A DNA stretch of 48,460 nucleotides from Patescibacteria group bacterium (GCA_028865035.1 JAGWLB010000006.1:1-48460); one strand, 5' to 3'; counted from the stretch's first letter, positions 8,743 through 19,088 are shown. Notes: generated by a model not told the origin, from the letters alone. A program made the numbers and translations.

Positions 8743-10122
8743 TTACCAACCAAAATTTTTACCGACGTCATCAGGTGATTCTCTTTTACGAGCCACCACA
8801 ATATGACCATTCTCGATAATAAGTTTAAGCGGCGAAGAAAGCATACAATGGTGAGCTGCCAATGGGTCTTGGTAAGCACCTGTATCATATACTACTACGT
8901 ACATATTCTCTCCGCTACTTGAATCATAGTCTGGAAGAGTTACAGACCCATGAACACCAGTGTATATATCATCAGAATCACAGCTTGAACCAGCAAGCCA
9001 AACTTCATTCAAATTTGCATCATGTTTATTATTCGCTGGAGATATTGCCCATTTCTGACCAATAGCCCAAGTATCAAGTAAATCATTCATAAAGCTTCCA
9101 TCAATAACATACCATTTTTTTGCAGGGCTTTTTTTGTTAGCAATTTTCTTAGTATCAATAATTTTAAAGACACTTATCTGAGCTGGGGCAACAATATAAC
9201 GACCCCATTCACAAACAAGGTTTGGGTGCGGAAGACCTCTCTTCTCAGATTCATGCTTAATAAGCTTTAATATTTTTTCCATCAACTTATCTACTGGATA
9301 ACTCTTATTTCTCATATATGGTATCGGCATACCACCACCAATATCCAGCGTATCTAGGGATGGATTTTTTTCTTTTATTTTGAAATATACATCAAGCGCA
9401 TATTTGATAGGTCCTATTACATCAGAAAGTTTTTCGATTTGTGAGCCTATGTGATAATGTAATATTTTTAAATTCTTAAATGAACCCATATTAATAATTT
9501 CCTTAGCTGAGAATCCAAATCTATCAATAGGTTTATTCCAGTAAGAACTTGCTTTTATAGGCATATCTAATCTGATACCAACATCATATTTAGAAAACTG
9601 TAGAAACTTTAATTCATTTGGTCCTTCGATTAGCGGAAAAATCTTCACACCTTTATGTTGTAAATCATCTATTAATGATATGTATTTATCGGTTTTCGGA
9701 CCAGAACAAAGAATACGAATATTCGGATTGAAAGTTTCTTGTTCTAGCATCTTTTTCACAAGCCATAAATCATTATAAGAAGAAGTCTCTAGATGTGCTC
9801 CTTCACCCACAAGAGCCATAACTACTTCTTTATTCTGATTTACTTTCATAGGATAATGATAGAAGAATTTACCTTGGTATTTAACTTTCTTTGAAAGATC
9901 CTTTACGAGATCAAGAAAATCTTCTACACGTTCCTCGATAACAAATGGCATTAGAATCTCGAGTGAAGTTCCAAATTTCTCTGCCATATAACGTACGTTG
10001 TATATGTTGTGACCTTCTTTAATAATAAGATCACCATCTTTATTATAATCAAAGTATTGAGTATTAAATTCTTCAGCGCCAATTTTCCAAAGCTTTTTTG
10101 AAGCAACAGAACGTTTAGTCAT
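8743..10122 (-). CDS. speA: biosynthetic arginine decarboxylase (PLP, alanine-racemase fold)
   Basis: YHYPMKVNQNKEV PLP motif, LHYHIGSQ, DIGGGMPIPY, SSCDSDD. Confidence 0.85.
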   Translation of the reverse strand: MTKRSVASKKLWKIGAEEFNTQYFDYNKDGDLIIKEGHNIYNVRYMAEKFGTSLEILMPFVIEERVEDFLDLVKDLSKKVKYQGKFFYHYPMKVNQNKEVVMALVGEGAHLETSSYNDLWLVKKMLEQETFNPNIRILCSGPKTDKYISLIDDLQHKGVKIFPLIEGPNELKFLQFSKYDVGIRLDMPIKASSYWNKPIDRFGFSAKEIINMGSFKNLKILHYHIGSQIEKLSDVIGPIKYALDVYFKIKEKNPSLDTLDIGGGMPIPYMRNKSYPVDKLMEKILKLIKHESEKRGLPHPNLVCEWGRYIVAPAQISVFKIIDTKKIANKKSPAKKWYVIDGSFMNDLLDTWAIGQKWAISPANNKHDANLNEVWLAGSSCDSDDIYTGVHGSVTLPDYDSSSGENMYVVVYDTGAYQDPLAAHHCMLSSPLKLIIENGHIVVARKRESPDDVGKNFGW

Positions 10123-10222
10123 TTCTTTTTACATCAAGCAAAACTATCTGCCTGTAATAAATATTAATATGGCTATAATAACAAAATGTGAGAATATGTA
10201 AAGGTGATAAACAAGAGAATGG

Positions 10223-11305
10223 CTATATTCCCTCTTCTTTTAGATTTTCAATTATTTCCTTTGATTTACGAGAAAGTTTTGTGGGCATTTTAATAAGGAT
10301 ACGAATAATTATGTCTCCACGCCCACGACTTGATGGCACCCCTTTACCTCTGACACGAAGTAGCTCACCATGATTTATACCTTCTGGAATTTTTACTTCA
10401 ATCATATTACCTTCCAAAGTTTTTAGTTTGTAAGTCATACCTAAAAGTGCATCAGTAAGCTTTATAGGTAAATCCAGAATTAAATTCAAACCATCTCTTT
10501 TATATACAGAGTGTGGTTTGACATTTATTTTTATATACAAATCTCCTGGTGTGCCACCTTGGACAGCTTCACCCATACCAGTCATACGTACCATTTCACC
10601 AGCACTTATACCTGCTGGAATTTTAACGTTTATTTCTTCTTGTTTCATTCGTACACCTTTACCATGACATTCACTACATTTTTCTCCAGGAATTTTACCA
10701 GTACCATGACACTCACTACATTCACGAGTAGTTGCAAATGTTCCAAGGATCGATCTCTTCATCTCACGAATTTGACCATTACCATTGCAGGTTTTACAGG
10801 TGTTCATCTTTGACCCAGGCTTACCACCTGTGCCTTTACAAATACCACAAACAGATTGCTTGTTTAATAAAATAGTTCTAGATACACCGAAAACAGAATC
10901 TTCGAAAGATAAATCTATTTCAGTAGAAATATCTCGACCTCTGCGTGCTTGTCTGCCACCACGCATTCCTCCGCCAAAGAAATCACCGAAAATATCTCCC
11001 AGGTCACCCATATCAAACTCCACGCCACCATTGTTTGCTCCAGAGAAGTCAAAACCGCCAAATCCACCTTGTTGGCTACCAGGGTTAAACCCTTGTGGTC
11101 CGGCTGAACCAAAACGGTCATATTGAGCTCTTTTCTGGTCATCAGAAAGAACTTGATAAGCTTCATTTACCTCCTTAAACTTCTTATCATCTCCTTTATT
11201 TTTATCTGGGTGATGCTTATGTGCAAGTTTATGGAAAGCTTTTTTTATCTCATCTTTTGATGCATTTTTATTTACTCCCAATGTTTCGTAGTAATCTTTT
11301 GGCAT
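10223..11305 (-). CDS. dnaJ: chaperone DnaJ
   Basis: J-domain with HPD, G/F region, four CxxCxGxG zinc repeats; start reset to [10 protein letters not shown] (ORF track starts at 11332). Confidence 0.95.
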   Translation of the reverse strand: MPKDYYETLGVNKNASKDEIKKAFHKLAHKHHPDKNKGDDKKFKEVNEAYQVLSDDQKRAQYDRFGSAGPQGFNPGSQQGGFGGFDFSGANNGGVEFDMGDLGDIFGDFFGGGMRGGRQARRGRDISTEIDLSFEDSVFGVSRTILLNKQSVCGICKGTGGKPGSKMNTCKTCNGNGQIREMKRSILGTFATTRECSECHGTGKIPGEKCSECHGKGVRMKQEEINVKIPAGISAGEMVRMTGMGEAVQGGTPGDLYIKINVKPHSVYKRDGLNLILDLPIKLTDALLGMTYKLKTLEGNMIEVKIPEGINHGELLRVRGKGVPSSRGRGDIIIRILIKMPTKLSRKSKEIIENLKEEGI

Positions 11306-11401
11306 AAAAATTATTATACACAAGTGAAACAAAAAATACTATTTTGACCTTTCTGTAAATCTTTCTGTGGATTAAAAAATAGTATTTTTGTTTAGTGTTA
11401 T

Positions 11402-13294
11402 TTACTTCTGCTCAGGATTCTCGTTTACTTCTGCGTCTTTGACTTCTGGACCTTGTTCTTCTGGAGTTTTATTTTCAGTATTTGCTTCAGGAGCTGCTTT
11501 ACTCATAGCTTCACCAATTTTAGAAACTTCTGTAGTTAATGCTTCAAGTGCTGATTTAATAGCTTCTACATCATTACCGTCTTTTGCGGTTTTTGCAGCA
11601 GCAATTTTCTCTTCGACACTTGCTTTAACTTCTGGAGTTACTTTGTCACCGTATTCTTTAACTGATTTTTCAGCAGAGAAAATCATCATTTCGGCTGTAT
11701 TTTTCTCATCTACTAGTGCTTTCTTTTTAGCATCCTCATCGGCATGTGCTTCAGCTTCATCACGCATTTTCTTTATATCAGCATCAGTTAAACCTGAAGA
11801 AGCTTCAATGCGAATGGATTGTACTTTACCAGATGCCTTATCTTGGGCTTTAACGTTTAATATTCCATTTGCATCAACATCAAACGTGACCTCTACCTGA
11901 GGCATACCGCGAGGTGCAGGTGGAATACCGTCTAAGATAAATCGGCCCAAAGATTTGTTGTCTGAAGCCATTGGACGTTCACCTTGAGTAATATGAATTT
12001 CCACTGAAGTTTGATTATCAGCTGCCGTTGAGAATACCTGACTCTTTGAGCTAGGAATTGTAGTATTACGCTCTATGAGCTTCGTAGACACACCACCAAG
12101 AGTTTCTATGCCAAGTGATAGCGGAATAACATCAAGCAGTAAGACATCACGCACATCACCTTGTAGGACTCCAGCTTGAACAGCAGCACCAAGAGCTACA
12201 ACTTCATCTGGATTAATTGAACGGTTTGGTTCTTTTCCAAAAAGCTTTTTAACAGCTTCTACTATTGCAGGCATTCTAGTCTGGCCACCAACAAGAATCA
12301 CTTCATTTATCTCATTCATTTTAAATGGTGAAGCTTCTACGGCACGTTTTGTAATTTCTATAGAACGAGTAATGTACTCTTCAGCTAATGATTCTAATGT
12401 TGCTCTACTCATTTTTAGAAGTAAATGTTTTGGACCAGAAGCATCTGAAGTTATGAATGGAATGTTTATTTCTGATTCTGAAGTTGTAGAAAGTTCGTGT
12501 TTTGTTTTCTCTGCAGCTTCCTTTAGGCGCTGTAGTGCAAGTACATCTTTTGTTACATCTATACCAGACTGCTTTTTATATTCATCTGCAATCCATTTTA
12601 CAATTTTTTGATCAATATCCTCACCACCCATGTGTGAATCACCATCGGTAGATTTAACTTCGATAACATCATCTCCGACTTCAAGAACTGAGACATCAAA
12701 TGTTCCTCCTCCAAAGTCATAAACAACTATTTTTTCATTCTTTTTTGTATTGAATCCATATGCTAGAGCAGCAGCTGTAGGTTCATTAATGATACGCTTC
12801 ACATCAAGACCTGCTATTTGACCTGCGTCTTTTGTTGCCTTACGTTGAGCATCGTTAAAGTAAGCAGGGACAGTAATAACTGCTTCAGTAATCTTTTCAC
12901 CTAGCTTTGCTTCAACATCTGCTTTAATTTTACTTAGAATCATTGCAGATATTTCTTCAGGGCGCATCCACGTACCGCCAATATTTGCTTCAACTCCGCC
13001 AGTAGAACCTTTTCTTATTTTATATGGAATTGTTTTCTCATCTTTCTGAATTTCAGGATCTTCGTATAAGTGACCCATAAAACGCTTAATACCATATATA
13101 GTATTTTCGGGATTTGTCACAGCTTGGCGTTTCGCTAGTAAACCTACCATACGGTCACCATTTTTCGTAACAGCAACCACGGATGGTGTTGTACGTGCAC
13201 CTTCGATATTTTCTATTATTTTTGGTTGACCACCTTCTATGATGGCAACCGCACTATTTGTTGTACCTAAATCTATACCAATTATTTTACTCAT
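11402..13294 (-). CDS. dnaK: chaperone DnaK (Hsp70)
   Basis: [27 protein letters not shown], full-length Hsp70. Confidence 0.97.
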   Translation of the reverse strand: MSKIIGIDLGTTNSAVAIIEGGQPKIIENIEGARTTPSVVAVTKNGDRMVGLLAKRQAVTNPENTIYGIKRFMGHLYEDPEIQKDEKTIPYKIRKGSTGGVEANIGGTWMRPEEISAMILSKIKADVEAKLGEKITEAVITVPAYFNDAQRKATKDAGQIAGLDVKRIINEPTAAALAYGFNTKKNEKIVVYDFGGGTFDVSVLEVGDDVIEVKSTDGDSHMGGEDIDQKIVKWIADEYKKQSGIDVTKDVLALQRLKEAAEKTKHELSTTSESEINIPFITSDASGPKHLLLKMSRATLESLAEEYITRSIEITKRAVEASPFKMNEINEVILVGGQTRMPAIVEAVKKLFGKEPNRSINPDEVVALGAAVQAGVLQGDVRDVLLLDVIPLSLGIETLGGVSTKLIERNTTIPSSKSQVFSTAADNQTSVEIHITQGERPMASDNKSLGRFILDGIPPAPRGMPQVEVTFDVDANGILNVKAQDKASGKVQSIRIEASSGLTDADIKKMRDEAEAHADEDAKKKALVDEKNTAEMMIFSAEKSVKEYGDKVTPEVKASVEEKIAAAKTAKDGNDVEAIKSALEALTTEVSKIGEAMSKAAPEANTENKTPEEQGPEVKDAEVNENPEQK

Positions 13295-13318
13295 ATACTT
13301 TTTATTATTAACTTATAA

Positions 13319-13585
13319 TTATTTTTTTAAATCTGATGAATGTAGTGGACTAGGTATAAGTGGAGCACTCATATCTATCACTCCAAACTGTTTTTCATAA
13401 TTCTCAATATGCTTATTGAAAAATATTGCAATATCTTTCATAACTCTTGGAGTAGTTGCATAAACGTCCAAATTATTACCAGAAGTAATACCAAAGTAAA
13501 AGACATCTTTATTAAATGCTCCAATAGCTCCATCTCCGAACTTCTTAGGCAATTGATTAAAATCTATTTTTTGTGGATCTATCAT
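13319..13585 (-). CDS. small DUF3467-like protein
   Basis: TPRVMKDIAIFFNKHIENYEKQFGVID resembles the C-terminal signature of DUF3467. Confidence 0.55.
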   Translation of the reverse strand: MIDPQKIDFNQLPKKFGDGAIGAFNKDVFYFGITSGNNLDVYATTPRVMKDIAIFFNKHIENYEKQFGVIDMSAPLIPSPLHSSDLKK

Positions 13586-13704
13586 ATATTTATTTTATAT
13601 TTATATTATTAATTATTTGTAAACTTTACTAAGTATATACTAGTCATTAATTTTTGACAAGTATTTCGTGACCACTAAAACATTGTTAATATATAAAATT
13701 ATGA

Positions 13705-13710
13705 TATAAT
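13705..13710 (+). promoter_or_regulatory. -10 box for probable leaderless transcript of 13718 ORF
   Basis: TATAAT, 7 nt, ATG. Confidence 0.5.
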
Positions 13711-13717
13711 AGTCAAT

Positions 13718-14260
13718 ATGGCAAAAAAACCCTCAATACAAAAGGCTATTCTAAAAAGTATTGCTAAAAAACGTGCAATTTCTATGGATAATGTGAGAGA
13801 TGATTTAAACGGCCTAATATCTTCAAATTCTAAAGATAAAAAGATAAATTACGCAATTACTCGTTCTATAAAAAATTTACTTGGTGATGGACTTATAGAA
13901 GCATTTAATTCTGAACATAGACAATATTTTCGATTAACAAGTGTGGGAAAACAAAAACTAAATAATATTAATCTTGAAGCAGAGTCTAGCCTTGTATCAA
14001 CTCACTGGGATGGTTACTGGCGTATGATACTACTTGATCTTCCTGAAGATCGTAAAAGTGAACGTGAAGCTCTTCGTTATTTACTAAAAAAAGCAGGGTT
14101 TGTCTGCATTAAAAATTCTGTATGGATATCTATGTACCCTTTTGAGCATTTGTTTACTAATATTAAGAAAGATCTATGCTTGACTACTGAGATGATGATT
14201 ATAGTCACAGATAAAATTGACAGTGATACTGAAAAAATATTTCTAGAATTAACTAAATAA
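13718..14260 (+). CDS. PaaX-like winged-helix protein with Cas2-like C-terminal domain
   Basis: N-terminal wHTH; C-terminal WRMILLDLPEDRKSEREALRYLLKKAGFVCIKNSVWI resembles PaaX-C/Cas2 ferredoxin fold. Confidence 0.65.
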   Translation: MAKKPSIQKAILKSIAKKRAISMDNVRDDLNGLISSNSKDKKINYAITRSIKNLLGDGLIEAFNSEHRQYFRLTSVGKQKLNNINLEAESSLVSTHWDGYWRMILLDLPEDRKSEREALRYLLKKAGFVCIKNSVWISMYPFEHLFTNIKKDLCLTTEMMIIVTDKIDSDTEKIFLELTK

Positions 14261-14294
14261 TTTTGTTCCTTAATCAAGGGAAAGTATATAAATA

Positions 14295-14342
14295 ACTCAT
14301 TGCTTGTAATTTGTGCATATGCACAAATTACAAGCAATGAGT
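14295..14342. repeat. perfect 48-bp loopless palindrome between convergent genes
   Basis: actcattgcttgtaatttgtgcat|atgcacaaattacaagcaatgagt. Confidence 0.9.
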
Positions 14343-14354
14343 ATAAAATATTAA

Positions 14355-14936
14355 TTATTCTTTATATTCGTATATATTTACTCTTGCAGGTCTGACAACT
14401 CTATCACCTATTTTATATCCAGTTTGTAATATTTTTTCTATAGTGTGATCTTTAGATTTATCACTAGTACTTATTGTGTCTATAGATTGATGTAAACCAG
14501 GATCAAAAGGCACACCGGCCTTATCAATCTTTTCAATTCCTGAATCGAAGAGTCCTGTCATGAACTGTTGATAAATGTATTCTACCCCTGTACGCCAATT
14601 TTGATCTACTTTTTCCCACGCTTCCTTATTTGCAAAAGCCATATCAAAACTATCAAGTGTAGGTAATAAATTCCTAGTCATTTTTTCCTTTGCAATTATC
14701 GAACTATTTGATCGTAATTGTTCCATTTCTTTTTGTAAATTAACATAATCTGCTTTTGCTCGTTGCCAACCAGTAAGATACTCTTCTTTTTCAGAGCGGG
14801 TTTTTTTAAGATCATTGCGTAATTTCTTTACAATATCTTTACCAGAGATTTCTTCACCGTCCTCCGTACTATCAACAAAAGTTACATCATCAAAATTCTC
14901 ATTGTTTTCTTCATTTTTTATTTCTTCATCGTTCAT
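14355..14936 (-). CDS. grpE: nucleotide exchange factor GrpE
   Basis: NLLPTLDSFDMAF, PFDPGLHQSI, LQTGYKIGDRVVRPARV. Confidence 0.95.
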   Translation of the reverse strand: MNDEEIKNEENNENFDDVTFVDSTEDGEEISGKDIVKKLRNDLKKTRSEKEEYLTGWQRAKADYVNLQKEMEQLRSNSSIIAKEKMTRNLLPTLDSFDMAFANKEAWEKVDQNWRTGVEYIYQQFMTGLFDSGIEKIDKAGVPFDPGLHQSIDTISTSDKSKDHTIEKILQTGYKIGDRVVRPARVNIYEYKE

Positions 14937-15002
14937 ACGTGTGTATCATATACAAAAAATGAAATTCCTGCAAATTTAGTTTTATAGAACATAAATATAA
15001 AT

Positions 15003-15041
15003 GACCATCTTTATTTATATTTTATTTAAATAAAGATGGTC
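15003..15041 (-). terminator. stem-loop overlapping stop of small zinc-ribbon ORF
   Basis: gaccatctttattta / taaataaagatggtc, 15-bp stem. Confidence 0.5.
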
Positions 15042-15228
15042 TTTGGTAATTCTTATCCTTATCATCAGAAGGAAGAATGCGTTTATGTTTTGTTATTTTT
15101 CTACAAAAATAACAAAATTTAGTATCACTCTTGTGTTCTGGTGTGTAAAGTTCAAAGAATTTTTGTATAGTACCACAATCACACATATATTCTACATGCG
15201 CTAATGGCTTTTTATTATTTTCTATCAT
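15022..15228 (-). CDS. small zinc-ribbon-like hypothetical protein
   Basis: MIENNKKPLAHVEYMCDCGTIQKF...FCYFCRK: two CxC/CxxC knuckles; start reset to MIEN. Confidence 0.5.
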   Translation of the reverse strand: MIENNKKPLAHVEYMCDCGTIQKFFELYTPEHKSDTKFCYFCRKITKHKRILPSDDKDKNYQRPSLFK

Positions 15229-15255
15229 ATAGCAAATTTTTTTAATAGTAACACG

Positions 15256-15299
15256 TATAAACAAAAAGACACAATATATATTGTGTCTTTTTGTTTATA
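15256..15299. terminator. perfect 44-bp palindromic terminator of ribosomal protein operon
   Basis: tataaacaaaaagacacaatat|atattgtgtctttttgtttata abutting rpsI stop. Confidence 0.8.
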
Positions 15300-15710
15300 T
15301 TAACGTTTACTCCACTGTGGAGATTTACGAGCTTTCTTGAGACCGAATTTTTTACGTTCAACTTGACGAGGATCTCGTTTAAGCATTTTAGCTTTTTTAA
15401 GTGTACCACGTAATTCTGTATCAAAAAGAACTAACGCACGTGATATACCATGACGGACTGCTTCTGCTTGAGCATGTGAACCACCACCTTTTGTTGTTGC
15501 TACTACTTCAAATTTTTCACTTGGTGCTGCAATTTCAAAAGCGCCAGTAACGATTTTTTTCAATTCTGCTGTAGGAAAATATACAACTAAATCTTTTCCG
15601 TTTATAGAATAAGAAGTTTTTGATGATTTATATAATTTTACAACTGCTGTCGCGGTTTTACGACGCCCTATAGCTCTGAAATATTCTTTTGTAGCTGCTT
15701 TTTTTTCCAT
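15300..15710 (-). CDS. rpsI: ribosomal protein uS9
   Basis: AIGRRKTATAVVKL...GLKKARKSPQWSKR. Confidence 0.96.
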   Translation of the reverse strand: MEKKAATKEYFRAIGRRKTATAVVKLYKSSKTSYSINGKDLVVYFPTAELKKIVTGAFEIAAPSEKFEVVATTKGGGSHAQAEAVRHGISRALVLFDTELRGTLKKAKMLKRDPRQVERKKFGLKKARKSPQWSKR

Positions 15711-15713
15711 ATA

Positions 15714-16064
15714 TTATTCAGTTATTGTTAAACGTTTAATCATAAGTGGTCTTAATTTGTTCGACGGTAGCATTCCGTATACAGCTAATTCATACAAACC
15801 TTTCCAACCTTTTTTCTCAACAATCTTAGAATTTGTAGTAATTTTTAAACCACCTGGATATCCAGAATAATGTTCATGAAGTGTCTCGTTCATACGACGC
15901 TCAGACATTTTTGTTTTCCCTGCGTTTGTAATGTAAACCCTTACATCTGCAACTTTATTTGCAACGTAGTCTGGTGAATTTTTACCCATAAGAGCCTTAG
16001 CTGCTGCTGAAGCAACTCGACCGAATGTTTTTCCACTTGCATCAATTGTATGTGTTATTGTCAT
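15714..16064 (-). CDS. rplM: ribosomal protein uL13
   Basis: IDASGKTFGRVASAAAKALMGKNSPDYV. Confidence 0.95.
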   Translation of the reverse strand: MTITHTIDASGKTFGRVASAAAKALMGKNSPDYVANKVADVRVYITNAGKTKMSERRMNETLHEHYSGYPGGLKITTNSKIVEKKGWKGLYELAVYGMLPSNKLRPLMIKRLTITE

Positions 16065-16069
16065 AATAT

Positions 16070-16423
16070 TTATATAAATTCTATTACTGCCATTTTACTA
16101 GCATCCCCAGCACGACGTGGAAGCTTGGTAATACGAGTATATCCTCCTTGCTGTCCTTTATATTTTGGAGCAATTGTATCTATTAATTTATTCGTTTCAG
16201 CTGTTAAATTATATAATCTAGATAGCACTAATCTTTTAGAAGCAAGCGTACCTATGTTTGCTTTAGTAATCAATTTCTCTACTAGCGGGCGCAATTCTTT
16301 AGCTTTTGCCTCAGTCGTTTCAATGCGGCCATGAGCTATAAGTGACAAAGTAAGCCCTTTTAATAAAGCGTGTCGTTGGTTTTTATTTCTTCCAAATTTT
16401 CTTACATTACTGTGGTGTCTCAT
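16070..16423 (-). CDS. rplQ: ribosomal protein bL17
   Basis: MRHHSNVRKFGRNKNQRHALLKGL. Confidence 0.96.
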   Translation of the reverse strand: MRHHSNVRKFGRNKNQRHALLKGLTLSLIAHGRIETTEAKAKELRPLVEKLITKANIGTLASKRLVLSRLYNLTAETNKLIDTIAPKYKGQQGGYTRITKLPRRAGDASKMAVIEFI

Positions 16424-16432
16424 ATAATTTAT

Positions 16433-17413
16433 TTATTGCTTTAGAGTTATATTATAACTACTAAGAATTTTCTTAATTTCTTGTATACCTTTGTCTCCAA
16501 TACCCTCTATCTCAAGTAAATCCTCCTTTTTCTTACGAGCGATACCACCAATAGTTCTTATATTTGCGCCAGTTAATGCATTTAAAGTTCTAGTAGATAA
16601 ATCAAGTGTATCAATGCGAGTTTTAAGTATATCAGTAAATTCACTAGCATCAGATTGATCTTTATCTTCAATATCATTTAACAGTTCTTTCTCGTGTGAT
16701 TCTTCTACTACATTTCTAGATGAAATAGTAAAACCGACGATAGCCTGTAATTGTTCTACCATAATTGTTATAGCTTGTTCAAGTGCTTCGCGTGGAGAAA
16801 AGGTGCCATCAGTTTCAATAGTCATACGTAAACGATTGTGATTTGTTTTATCACCAACACGCATATTTTCTACTTCATAAGAAACACGACGAATAGGAGT
16901 AAAGATTGCATCAACGGCGATTGTACCTACATCTGTTTTTGATTTTTGAAGAAGTTCTTTTGGAACAAAACCTAGACCTTTTTGTACTGTCATTTCTATA
17001 TTGAGAGTATTCTTGCCAGTTACTTCAACAATATGCAGATCTTTATTTAGAACTTCTACTTGGCCTGAAACTTTAATATCTCCAGCTGTTACTTCTTTAG
17101 GTCCTTTAGCAGAAATTGTAACTATTTGAGGTTCATCAGTTAATAAACGAAAACGTACTTCTTTTAAATGAAGAAGAATAGTTATAACATCTTCTTTAAC
17201 ACCATCTAAAACTGAGAATTCATGATCTACACCTTCAATTTTTATGGAAGTAATAGCTGCTCCAGTAAGTGACGATAGAATTATGCGACGAAGTGAATTA
17301 CCTAGAGTATGTCCATAACCAGGATAAAGACCATCAATTTCATAGACACCTTTAGTGCCTACTTCAGAAACGATAGATAATTTTGATGGTAATATTATAT
17401 TTAAGTCTGACAT
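16433..17413 (-). CDS. rpoA: RNA polymerase alpha subunit
   Basis: YGHTLGNSLRRIILSSLTGAAIT; C-terminal HhH domain. Confidence 0.97.
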   Translation of the reverse strand: MSDLNIILPSKLSIVSEVGTKGVYEIDGLYPGYGHTLGNSLRRIILSSLTGAAITSIKIEGVDHEFSVLDGVKEDVITILLHLKEVRFRLLTDEPQIVTISAKGPKEVTAGDIKVSGQVEVLNKDLHIVEVTGKNTLNIEMTVQKGLGFVPKELLQKSKTDVGTIAVDAIFTPIRRVSYEVENMRVGDKTNHNRLRMTIETDGTFSPREALEQAITIMVEQLQAIVGFTISSRNVVEESHEKELLNDIEDKDQSDASEFTDILKTRIDTLDLSTRTLNALTGANIRTIGGIARKKKEDLLEIEGIGDKGIQEIKKILSSYNITLKQ

Positions 17414-17477
17414 ATGATATTGGAAAGTTTTAAACTTTCATTATTATTTTATTAAAAGCGAACCTACTGCGCTTTAA

Positions 17478-18086
17478 TTAACGACTATAAAACTCAAGCA
17501 CCGTGTTCAAATCTAAATACCCTTCTGCATTTTTGGGTTTACCCTGCATAACCCCAGAAAGTGTATCTGCATTGAATGTTAACCAATTTGGTAATGTATA
17601 CTCTTTCATTTTTTTAGCCATATCAGCAAATAAAACACTTTTAGAGCTTCCTGGTCGTACAGCTATCACATCTCCTATATGAATACGTTGTGATGCTATA
17701 GTAGTTTTCTTCCCATTTATTGTAATATGTCCATGAGATACCATTTGTCTAGAAAGGCGTCGTGTGTGAGCAAGTCCTAATCTATAGACCACATTATCAA
17801 GACGGGTTTCAAGTAGTTCAAAAAGATATTCTGTAGCAAGTGTACCTTTATGAGCAACAGCTTCATTAATATAATTTGAAAATTGTTTTTCACTTATACC
17901 GTACATAAAACGAACCTTTTGCTTTTCTACAAATTGTAATGCATAACCTGAGAGTGGTTTAGGGCGTCGGCTTTTTAGACCTTTTGCGTGACGAGCTTCA
18001 GATAGGACAAACTTTGCTGTTTGACATTTTTCAAACACGCCTGGCCCTAAACGTCTGCATATTTTATATTTTTGAACTGTCTTCAT
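17478..18086 (-). CDS. rpsD: ribosomal protein uS4
   Basis: KQKVRFMYGISEKQF, S4 domain RLDNVVYRLGLAHTRRLSRQMVSHGHITING. Confidence 0.96.
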   Translation of the reverse strand: MKTVQKYKICRRLGPGVFEKCQTAKFVLSEARHAKGLKSRRPKPLSGYALQFVEKQKVRFMYGISEKQFSNYINEAVAHKGTLATEYLFELLETRLDNVVYRLGLAHTRRLSRQMVSHGHITINGKKTTIASQRIHIGDVIAVRPGSSKSVLFADMAKKMKEYTLPNWLTFNADTLSGVMQGKPKNAEGYLDLNTVLEFYSR

Positions 18087-18110
18087 AATTTTATAAAAAT
18101 AATTATTTAA

Positions 18111-18563
18111 TTAAACTCTTCGTGGCTTTTTAGGCTTTGGACCATTATGTGGCACTGGTGTTAAGTCACGAACACCTGATACTTCTATATCGTACGCCAT
18201 AAATGCTCGGATAGTAGGTTCACGACCGCTACCAACCCCTTTGACTTTAACATCAACTTCTTTGATACCTAAAGCTTTTGCTTTTTCTCCTATAATTGCT
18301 CCTGCTTTAGAAGCTGCAAATGGTGTTCCTTTTTTTGCACCTTTAAAACCAAGAGCTCCGGCTGAAGTCCAGAATAGTGTATTGCCATCTTTGTCGGATA
18401 ATACAACTTTAGTATTATTAAATGTTGCTTCAATATTTAAAGTTCCTGAAACAATTTTCTTTTTAGGAACTTTTACAGACTTTGTAGGCAAATCAACTGA
18501 AGCAACATCGTTTGTTGTTTCAGTTTTGATTTCTTCTTTGTTTATAATTTTTACTTTTCCCAT
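18111..18563 (-). CDS. rpsK: ribosomal protein uS11
   Basis: ATFNNTKVVLSDKDGNTLFWTSAGALGFKGAKKGTPFAA, DLTPVPHNGPKPKKPRRV. Confidence 0.96.
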   Translation of the reverse strand: MGKVKIINKEEIKTETTNDVASVDLPTKSVKVPKKKIVSGTLNIEATFNNTKVVLSDKDGNTLFWTSAGALGFKGAKKGTPFAASKAGAIIGEKAKALGIKEVDVKVKGVGSGREPTIRAFMAYDIEVSGVRDLTPVPHNGPKPKKPRRV

Positions 18564-18571
18564 ATTATTAA

Positions 18572-18952
18572 TTATGTTTTACTTTCTTTACGACGTCCAG
18601 ATGCCATTGTCTTTCTTACATTACCACGCACTGTACGTGAATTAGTTTTCGTTCTTTGCCCATTTACTGGTAATCTACGCATATGTCTAACACCTCTATA
18701 TGATTTAATATCTTTTAATCTTTTGATATTTGAAGATATCTCACGTTTTAGAACACCTTCTATAGACATAGCTTCAATAACTTTACGAATTGCATTTTCC
18801 TGATCAACTGTTAAAGTATCAGATTTTATGTTCGGATCAATATTTGCAGCTTTCAGTATAGTTCGAGAACGAGAAATACCTATACCATAGAGGGATGTTA
18901 AACCAATGTCTAAATGTTTGTTATTGGGAATCGTTATACCTAGTATTCTCAT
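18572..18952 (-). CDS. rpsM: ribosomal protein uS13
   Basis: GIGISRSRTILKAA, YRGVRHMRRLPVNGQRTKTNSRTVRG. Confidence 0.96.
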   Translation of the reverse strand: MRILGITIPNNKHLDIGLTSLYGIGISRSRTILKAANIDPNIKSDTLTVDQENAIRKVIEAMSIEGVLKREISSNIKRLKDIKSYRGVRHMRRLPVNGQRTKTNSRTVRGNVRKTMASGRRKESKT

Positions 18953-18957
18953 AGAAA

Positions 18958-19068
18958 TTATTGTTTTTGTTTATGTTTTGGGTTTGAGCAAATAACACGA
19001 AGATGACCTTCTCTTTTTATAACTTTACATTTTGCACAAATTTTTTTTACCGCTGATTTGATTTTCAT
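18958..19068 (-). CDS. rpmJ: ribosomal protein bL36 (absent from supplied ORF track)
   Basis: Translated by eye: [36 protein letters not shown]; CxxC/H zinc ribbon, position between infA and rpsM. Confidence 0.95.
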   Translation of the reverse strand: MKIKSAVKKICAKCKVIKREGHLRVICSNPKHKQKQ

Positions 19069-19088
19069 ATTCTCATAACGCGAAAGAA

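Noticed and set aside
11388-11900. 170-aa + strand ORF antisense to dnaK (also 12372..12611, 10511..11126, 18241..18645, 16050..16334, 40733..41140)
   Set aside because: Opposite-strand shadows of strongly conserved genes (dnaK, dnaJ, rpsK, rplQ, ftsZ); low-complexity translations and no motifs.
13718-14260. CRISPR-Cas adaptation module
   Set aside because: The Cas2-like fold is fused to a winged helix, and I found no cas1, no other cas gene and no spaced direct-repeat array in the window.
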